Assembly: GCA_030512295.1 (NCBI GenBank)
Contig: JAULSR010000010.1
Span: 558,001 to 622,000 of the forward strand
DNA from: Bombardia bombarda
Taxonomy: Eukaryota; Ascomycota; Sordariomycetes; Sordariales; Lasiosphaeriaceae
DNA: 64,000 nt
Reading direction: 5' to 3'
Shown here: positions 56,860-64,000 of the stretch, one piece after another
Layout: every line of letters begins with the position of its first letter
Position numbering within the stretch: the stretch's first letter is position 1
Translations under genes and position numbers: made by a program
Notes under the pieces: generated by a model
Database searches by the model: none
Told to the model about the DNA's origin: nothing
Seen by the model: the letters and a program-made list of their open reading frames with translations, nothing else

Positions 56860-58513
56860 GATGGCTGTGGCTGTGTGACGTGTGATGTGCGGTGGTGGTT
56901 GTTGATTAAATGGCGATGTGGTGGTGATGGGCGGCGAGATGGACTGTTGTGACCAAACGCCTGTGGATAATAGCTGGCTGGTGGCTGCAGAGCTAGATGA
57001 CCGCTGGATGACCGCTGGATAGGTCGCAGTGGAAGTCAATGGTGGAAATACCAAGTTCCGGTTGATGTCTGTTTGTAGATTTGCTCCTTCGTAGCTTCGT
57101 GAATGCGGATTGAGGCGCTGGAGCTGGATTGAATGTCGGATAGCTTGCATGGATGAGGCTGGTGAAGTTCCCCCAGGCTGAAAGGGTGACGTTCCGCCTC
57201 TGTCAGCCGCCGCCTGGACTTGCGGCAGGGGTTTGGGCGGCGCCAGGTGGCATGCTTTCTTAGGCAGCTGGCAGAGCTGGCAGACCTGAGAGTACGTGGG
57301 TGGTAGACTAATAATATACTAGCCTAGCCAGTTTACCCTCTCATTGGGCGACGATGATAGAATAATCACAGCGTTACACAAAAGCATGAAAGTATAAGAA
57401 AGTTACTTGTGTAAATCGTACATTCGCACTCTCCACGCGATGTTTTGTTCCTTAGCAAAAAGTTTCTTGTTTCGACCCAGCAAGCGAGACTTGCGACACA
57501 AAAGCTGCATGTGGGGCAGTCTCGAGACAGGGCACCCCGTACGGAGTTCGCGATCAGATCCAATCTCCCTCCATCTTGATGCCTAACCTTCACCCAGTAT
57601 GTTCCCTTCCATGCGCGCGCACACTGCTCCATAGCATAACCCAGGAGATCTTTCTTTAGTGGTCATTCTACGCGTATCCAGTGTCGCCGCTCCGTAAATA
57701 GAACATGTTGAACAAATGCGCGGTCACTTTGGGTTCTAATGTTCCAATGGTGTGTGGCTGAGTTAAGCGCGGTTATAACCAGTCCTTCGTATGTACGTCC
57801 GTAGTACGTACTAAAGGTATTCGTACATCCATCAGATGCTGCACATGGTCTTTGTCCAAGCTCAGTCTAGGACAAGGCATTCTTGTCGTTTAGCTCTTGC
57901 TGTCTGCCAAAGCTGCCATGTTGAAACGAAAAAAGGTATGCAGCCCTGTTATATTGTCTGCTGTTCAATCTCTCCCTGTACAGCCTTTGTGCGCACTGCA
58001 TTTTGCTAGTCTCCATCAGTTGGTGGCTTTGTAAGTGATGGTGATGCGGGCGGACTGGGTGCGACCTTGGAGACGAAGGGGGAACGACTTCGCCGCACTC
58101 CCTGCATTTCTGGAGTTTCCAATGGACCCTACCATCAACAAGGAGGATCGGCGACACTGACAGCATTCCATGAGGCTAAAATCCTCGGGATTTTTGACCT
58201 TGGCGTGTGCTGCGTACTAGGAGAAAATAAGCTTCTGTGTTTATAACATGGCATGGCAGCCACGGTCGAGGGCTCGAGGCGGACTCTTGCACTACTAACA
58301 AGTGTCACCACCAGAAGATTTTTCGCATATCCCTATTAATTCAGTTCCTATTTATCTTATTCGACAATGACTTAATTTCCAGCTAAAGCATCAAAGCTTA
58401 CGCGTTCGTCATTTCAGCATTCCTTTGATAACCGTCCACTTCTCGCCAATCTGCCGCAGCGCAGCGCTTATTATGCATGAATGCTACCTAGTTGATGGAC
58501 CCAGCTGCCCGAC
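56860..58513. other. Divergent intergenic, RPN12 and CHS4
   Basis: About 1.65 kb shared upstream region. It has no ORF with coding character, no tRNA-like structure and no strong repeat apart from a partial GTACGT inverted string near 57790-57812. It probably holds two promoters. Confidence 0.5.
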
Positions 58514-61500
58514 ATGATGACGTCCCGGAACAGCCCGCCATCGTACCTGCGGCAGCCGTCCGATGGCTTTGAACTCCAAAGGCGTGACGCAGCCCTCCCG
58601 TTGCGCATAACCAACGGCACCAACAGCCGCTTTCGCAATTCAGGTATGTTCTGATTTTCTTTATTTGGCTTGAAGTCACGCAAAGGGTCCCTTCTCAATG
58701 AAGCTCTCGGTACATGTCTGCGGAATGTGCATAGGTATTCAGTAGGGGGTTAGCTTGGCAAGCTGGGCTCCTGGCCAGGGCGGGGAGGCGGGGAGGCGGG
58801 GTGTGTGCAGTGGCAAGCAGGGCGCACAACCGATGGTGGGGTGAAAGAGGGATCCCACTGCGCAACAACGAGGGGCAGCCCATGACGGTGACCAACCATC
58901 AACCAGACAGTGGACAATAACCCAAGCTCGACTCCGTAAAGCTGCTGGATACATAACCATCTCCTCGGGTCTGCAGCCAGCATTCAGTAGCTGGCACCCA
59001 GGAAGCCAGCATCTTTTGGCTACTTCCATCTTGCTACTTGATGCCAACACCTAGCTACGTATACAACAAAAAGTCGGCAAATCACCCAACACGAACACTA
59101 TTGACCTCTTTCGCCGGCCATCCCGAATAAACGAGGTCTCACTATAATTTCCCCAGGTACCTAAGATCTGGCGACGGCCGGAGCCATTACAGCGCCACTT
59201 TCTTCTTGGCACCCCTCCCCGGTTCCCCTCTACCCTACGTATTGTCGAGGACTCCCGTCAAGACCACAACTGCCAGGCCAGGCCAAAGAGTGGAGAGAAA
59301 TACACCCCTATATTTTAGCTACAAAGGGCGTAGCCGTAATATTTAGCATATCTTGCTGACCAGGTACCTTTCTTTGTCTTCCTACCTAGGCTCGCGTCAG
59401 CCGCCACCAACCGACGACTCCTTCGAGATGCCTCGACTAGGCGCCACATTCGTCCCAGGAGGTTATGATGATTACTACATGCCTGAGGTCATTGCGCCCG
59501 CTCCTCAAAGGTGAGTTGCCCATCTCTATTTCCCCTGGTACCTGTTGTCGGGTCAATTTGCACATCGCGACTTGCATCCCGTACCCACAGGGCCCCGACG
59601 GCGGGGCCAAGTTTAATAATGGGCTGCGCGGCGCTGACGGACGACGATTTCTTCCTGCAGGGTAATGCCCGAGGTGCCCCAAAACATGCAAGAAGACCTA
59701 CAACGCATGGAACTCGAAGCCAATGACGTAGATCCCAAACGACCGAATGCTTCTGCAGCGAACAGCCAATACCTACCGAAACGTAACGAGGAAGAAGACA
59801 GCGCCTCCTACGTGCCAGCGCGAGAGTCAGAGTGTGTAGTGGGAATCGCACCGCCCTCATCGAGCCAGTTGTGCTGACGATTGAACCTGCGTGCAGTTTT
59901 AAGCCTTTCCAAAGCAAAGGCCCCGACCCAACCAAGATGGATGTGCCCTCATTCTCCCCCTTCCCCAGCGTCCAGGGCGAAAACATCCCGCCCAACAATG
60001 AGGAGAGGGAGCAGACACTCTGGAAGGCCCGCGCCATGGTCCTCCACTCTAACGACGTCGCCATGCAAGTCGCATGGGCCCGCGACACCCTCATATGGGT
60101 CGAGATAGCTGCAGAGGCACATGCAAGAGACTGGAAGCGCGAGGGCAAAGGCAGGGAGCGACCCGCAACCCCAAAGACCGAACATGACTTGCGAGTGGAC
60201 GCTGTTAGTATCATCGACCACCTGGCACAACAGAACCATCCCGATGCCTGCTTTATGAAGGGGAAATGGTTCGAATTTGGAAAGTTTGGTTATCGCGAGG
60301 ACAAGCGGGAAGCGTATTCTTTATTCAGAAAGGCGGCCGAGAACGGGTGCGGTAGGGCCGAGTACCGTATGGGCATGCTCTATGAGAATTCCAACGACGT
60401 CGCGAATGCCATCAAGCACTATAACCTCGGGGTGAGATTGGGAGACACAGCCTCCAATTATCGCTTGGGCATGATGCATCTCATGGGCCAGCATGGTCAT
60501 CAGAAGGATATTCTGCAGGGACTGGACATGATCCATATGGCAGCCAACACGGCGGACGAGGATGCGCCTCAGGGCGCATACGTCTATGGAATGCTCATCT
60601 CTAGGGAGCTACCTGATGTTAATATTCCTGAGGAAAATCTATCCTTCGATATTAGGGTTGCCCGGCAGTACATCGAGAAGGCGGCATTTCTCGGATTTTC
60701 AAAGGCACAGCTCAAGATGGGCCAGGCCTACGAACTAAGCCAACTCGGTTGCGACTTCAACCCTGCATACTCGCTTCACTACTATGGCCTCGCCGCTCGC
60801 CAAGGGCAGCCAGAAGCTGCATTGGGTGTGAGCCGATGGTTCCTCTTTGGATTCGAAAGCTACTTTCCGAAGAACGAGCAGTTGGCTTTCAAGTACGCCC
60901 AAGATGCAGCGAATGCTGGTCTGGTGACGGGCGAGTTTGCCATGGGATACTATTATGAGATTGGCATTCATGTTCCCAAAGACATTCGAGAGGCGCGGAA
61001 ATGGTACGAACTGGCCGCTGAGCACGGTAACAAGGACGCAAAGGGAAGGCTTGAGTCTTTGAATCATTCAAAGACATTGACAAAGCAGGACCACGAGACG
61101 ACAACCCTGACTAGAATTAAGTCACAGCACGGTTCACAGCGTGGCAAAAGACCAGACAGATTTTCGAGACCAGCCGACGTGCTGCCGCCCTTGAGTGAGT
61201 CTGGACGGAGTACTCCAGATAACCCACCTCCCCCTCCCGACAAATCTCCTCGAGGCCGACCTCTCCCAACTATTCATGACGATCACGTTGAGTTCCCCGA
61301 CCCTTCTAGACATAACACCATGACACGGCCCCCGCTTTCACGGTCAACATCGATCAACACCCTCACACACGGCCTCAGTCTGTCGCACCTTATCCTGAAG
61401 AGGACAGACCATCACCGCTTAACCTTACTCTACGGCCGAAGTCAACAGCCCCATACCCCGATGACGATGTTATGGGTCATAACAAGCCGCCATTGTCGCC

Positions 61501-62566
61501 ACACTACAACCCTGGCATTCGTCCCTCCTCGGCCGTTGGCCCACATGCTGATCGGCCGGGCAGTGCATTCGGGATCCGCCCGATCTCTCCCAACTACAAC
61601 CCTCAACAGAATACTGGACCCCAAGGTCGCCTGCAACCAAACCAGCCTCAAGGGGGCAATTGGGCGCCGCAAGTGCCATCGGGCTATAGACAGCCCAGCC
61701 CTGGTCCCGCGAGACAGCAAGACCACTACAGGCAAGACAGTGGAAGTGGACACTGGCAGCCGCAGCACAACCTACCGTCTCAGCAACAGCCTCAGCGAAT
61801 GGGAGCAGCAAGCGCCGGACCAGGTGCTGGTGTGCTACCGGCGGGTATGAATCCGCCTATCGGCGACCCGACGAGGACCAGGCTGCAGAAGCAGAACCCG
61901 AACTACAACAAACCTCAGCCGGCGCCGCAACAGAACCTAGGGCCACCCGGTGGATATCCCCAATCTGCACACAACCTGCCGCCTACCCCGCCGGCGCCGG
62001 CTCGCAGCCAGGACGAGACTATGGTCAACGGCCAAATGCCCGTCCGGTCAGCGACGGCTATGATCGCTACGGCGCGGGTCCTCCACCGGCAAATAGCAGG
62101 CTGCCTGCGGCTGGATCAACTGCCAGTCTCCCGGGCACGAGGATGTCGTCTGGCCCTACGGGAGGCGGCGCGCCGCTAAAGTCTAGGCCGGGGCTGGCCG
62201 AGAGCCTGGCTGGTCCGGGCGGGCGGAACAGCGCGCCGCCCGGGGGAGCGGGTGCGCCAGGAGGAGGCCTTCCTGGGCGCCCGGGCCCGGGTCCACACCC
62301 GAGCAGTAGTCCTGCGCCGAGTGTGGCAAGCACGACGAAGCTGCCTGGGCATGGGGGGCCCAAGAAGCCGACGGATCATCCGGATGGGAAGACGATTGGT
62401 CAGGGACCGGCGACTTTCGAGGAGATGGGGATTCCGCAGGGGAAGAATGATAGTGATTGTGTAAGTGTTTAACTTTGTGGTGTTGAAATGGAGTTGGTTG
62501 TCAAAGTGGTGTTGATATGATGGGAGAGTATTTGCTAATCAGTCTGGTGTTTAGGTTGTCATGTGA
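58514..62566 (+). CDS. Chitin synthase activator CHS4/SKT5-type (Sel1 repeats, CaaX), apparent frameshifts
   Basis: Exons are 58514-58643, 59390-59510, 59661-59831, 59897-62460 and 62555-62566. Phase joins give RFRNSGSRQPPPTDDSFEMP, then APAPQRVMPEVPQNM and ARESDFKPFQSKGPD. Sel1-like repeats cover roughly 60230-61060 (FRKAAENGCGRAEYRMGMLY, YNLGVRLGDTASNYRLGMMH, WYELAAEHGNKDAKGRL). A Pro/Gln-rich tail follows. The last 12-nt exon gives DCVVM-stop, a CaaX prenylation box like yeast Skt5/Chs4, which recruits and activates chitin synthase III at the membrane. Exon 4 is not in one frame: coding-like sequence shifts near 61350 and again near 62000, each by -1. Either two bases are missing (assembly error or real lesion), or an intron such as 61287-61378 fixes the first. 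Intron 1 (746 nt) is unusually long. Identity is secure; the exon-4 structure is not. Confidence 0.82.
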
Positions 62567-64000
62567 ACAACGACAGCATCGAAACTGAAAAGGGGTTTGA
62601 TAAGACATTTGCGCGCTACTATATTGGCATTACGTACGTCGTTGCATTGCGTTGGGCGACAGTTGGGGTAGCTTTTGATACAAACAAGCATGCATGCAGG
62701 CAGTCAGGCAGATAGGCGGTTCCTTGTAGGATGGATGGGTTGGCAGATGGCTGGTGGATTATTCTACTACATCGCCGGTCAACTCTCGTTGAGTCTCTAC
62801 CCGCCGAAGGCTATATACTTGGGGAGCTCTCATCTATAGGGCTTCACCCCTATATTCATGAAGCCGTTTTCTTTTTAGTCCAGGGCCTTCACTCGTCAGA
62901 GCTTCACGCATCGAGGGTTGGTTTTGCTGGTTTGTCGATATCACGATCCGTTTTTCTCTTCCCCTCTCGCCTATTACCTATAAATCCTCACGCGATAAAA
63001 TCCCTATAACCGAACACACTTACATAGTACAATTTCCTTTACTACCTACCTTACATCGCCTAGTAGCTTTGTGGGAAAGGTGTGTTGGATATGGGAATAG
63101 GAATATGGATGGAGAAGAGTGAGGCGGATGGATGGCTGGGACAGATATATGCATATCTTGGGAGCATTCTCAGCAAACACACAAGCACGCATATACATAG
63201 ACACACAGGGAGAAATATTCTCATATTGTATATACGTATGTTGTTTTATTCATGAGCATAGATATGATTGTGAACTGCTACTGCTGCTGCTGCTACTGGC
63301 GGTGGTGATATCGCATTGTAAGATCCAGCCATGTTCTAGACTTTAAACACTGCCGCTACCTGGAGCTGGTCTTCGATGGTGGGGTTGGTAATTGCAGAAT
63401 GGTGAGTGAGTGATTAAGGCTTGGGAGATCGCGATGTTAGCTGTCCAGGACGGAATCATTTCGTGTTATAGTACATCACAACTCAATGTATTGACGGAAC
63501 AGAGATTTCAATGATTTGTTCTGCAGGTACTTAATAGATGAATCTATGCTAAAAGATTTCGTATTGGTGGTTGAGATTCGGGGTTTGATTTGGGTACGAT
63601 TTAGTGTACAAGATAGGTTTGAGCTTTTGCATACTATGACCAAAAGTTCAAAAGTGTGTTTGGAAAGACGTTCAGTGCCCAAGCTACTTAGTTAGGTACC
63701 TATCCTTGTGCGAGCCACTTATAGTTGCTGGCATGCTGAGTAAGGTATTGCAACCAAAAGTTTGTTGAGTTATAACCTACCTGGATAAGTAGGTAGTACC
63801 TGACTGTCTGGTTACCATGTTGAATGTTGCCATTTGGTTCAGGGAAGTCTGCACAACAAAGGCGGGTAGCAATTCAATATCGAAGAAACCGAGATTCTTG
63901 GCCGCTGATAAATGTCATCATAATGCAGTGCTGTTACTACTCCACTCTACTACACGGCAATTGTTAGAGGTGAGAGATCATACTCTCTAGAATCAGTGTT
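62567..64000. other. Downstream of CHS4 to window end
   Basis: About 1.4 kb with a CTG triplet run (63275-63296), CAGG units (62690-62712) and AT-rich sequence. ORFs are short and of poor composition. I see no gene. It probably holds the CHS4 3' UTR and the flank of a neighbour beyond the window. Confidence 0.5.

Noticed and set aside
56860..57150. N-terminal extension of RPN12
   Set aside because: Adds low-quality sequence before a well-placed ATG, and Rpn12 proteins normally start near this Met.

Overview
This window is nuclear DNA of a filamentous ascomycete, most probably a Sordariomycete. The evidence is short (about 50-110 nt) GT-AG introns with GCTAAC/GCTGAC-like branch points, GC-rich third codon positions in coding DNA, CT-rich promoters, and a set of deeply conserved fungal genes that includes filamentous-fungus families (cytochrome-b5-fused sphingolipid desaturase, INP1, a CHS4/SKT5-type chitin synthase activator). 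No prokaryotic, organellar, rRNA, CRISPR or phage features were seen, and no tRNA could be supported.

I support 17 protein-coding genes. Left part (1-24 kb): an SGD1/NOM1 ribosome-biogenesis factor (+), dihydrolipoyl dehydrogenase (+), a delta-8 sphingolipid desaturase (+), GAR1 of H/ACA snoRNPs (-), a P58IPK/DNAJC3-type ER co-chaperone (+), INP1 for peroxisome inheritance (-), a multi-pass membrane protein resembling UsgS (+), and a ten-exon formamidase (+). Middle (25-42 kb): an intronless NYN/PIN-like protein (-), an RSC1/2-type double-bromodomain/BAH chromatin remodelling subunit (-), the deubiquitinase OTU1 (+), a mitochondrial carrier (-), then a 3.7-kb gene-poor stretch (38.25-41.98 kb). 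That stretch holds a diverged direct repeat and an apparent promoter with no conserved ORF. Right part (42-64 kb): RAD54 (+), UDP-glucose:glycoprotein glucosyltransferase ending in KDEL (-), coatomer alpha (+), proteasome subunit RPN12 (-), and CHS4 (+).

These are independent housekeeping loci, not a biosynthetic cluster or defence island. There is some functional coherence: UGGT and the P58IPK co-chaperone both act in ER protein folding, and COPI (coatomer alpha, divergently next to UGGT) retrieves KDEL-tagged ER proteins. OTU1 and RPN12 belong to the ubiquitin-proteasome system. I found no convincing novel multi-gene system.

The most notable observations are: a RAD54 start codon that appears to be split by an intron (AT|G); a CHS4 gene whose proline-rich linker changes frame twice while its C-terminal CaaX box sits on a 12-nt last exon; a frame-neutral GC-AG intron in OTU1; the unexplained tandem repeat at about 39.2-39.9 kb beside a promoter-like minus-strand region; and GATA-factor motifs upstream of the formamidase. 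All intron boundaries were inferred by eye from splice consensus, phase and remembered family conservation; no RNA or alignment evidence was available.
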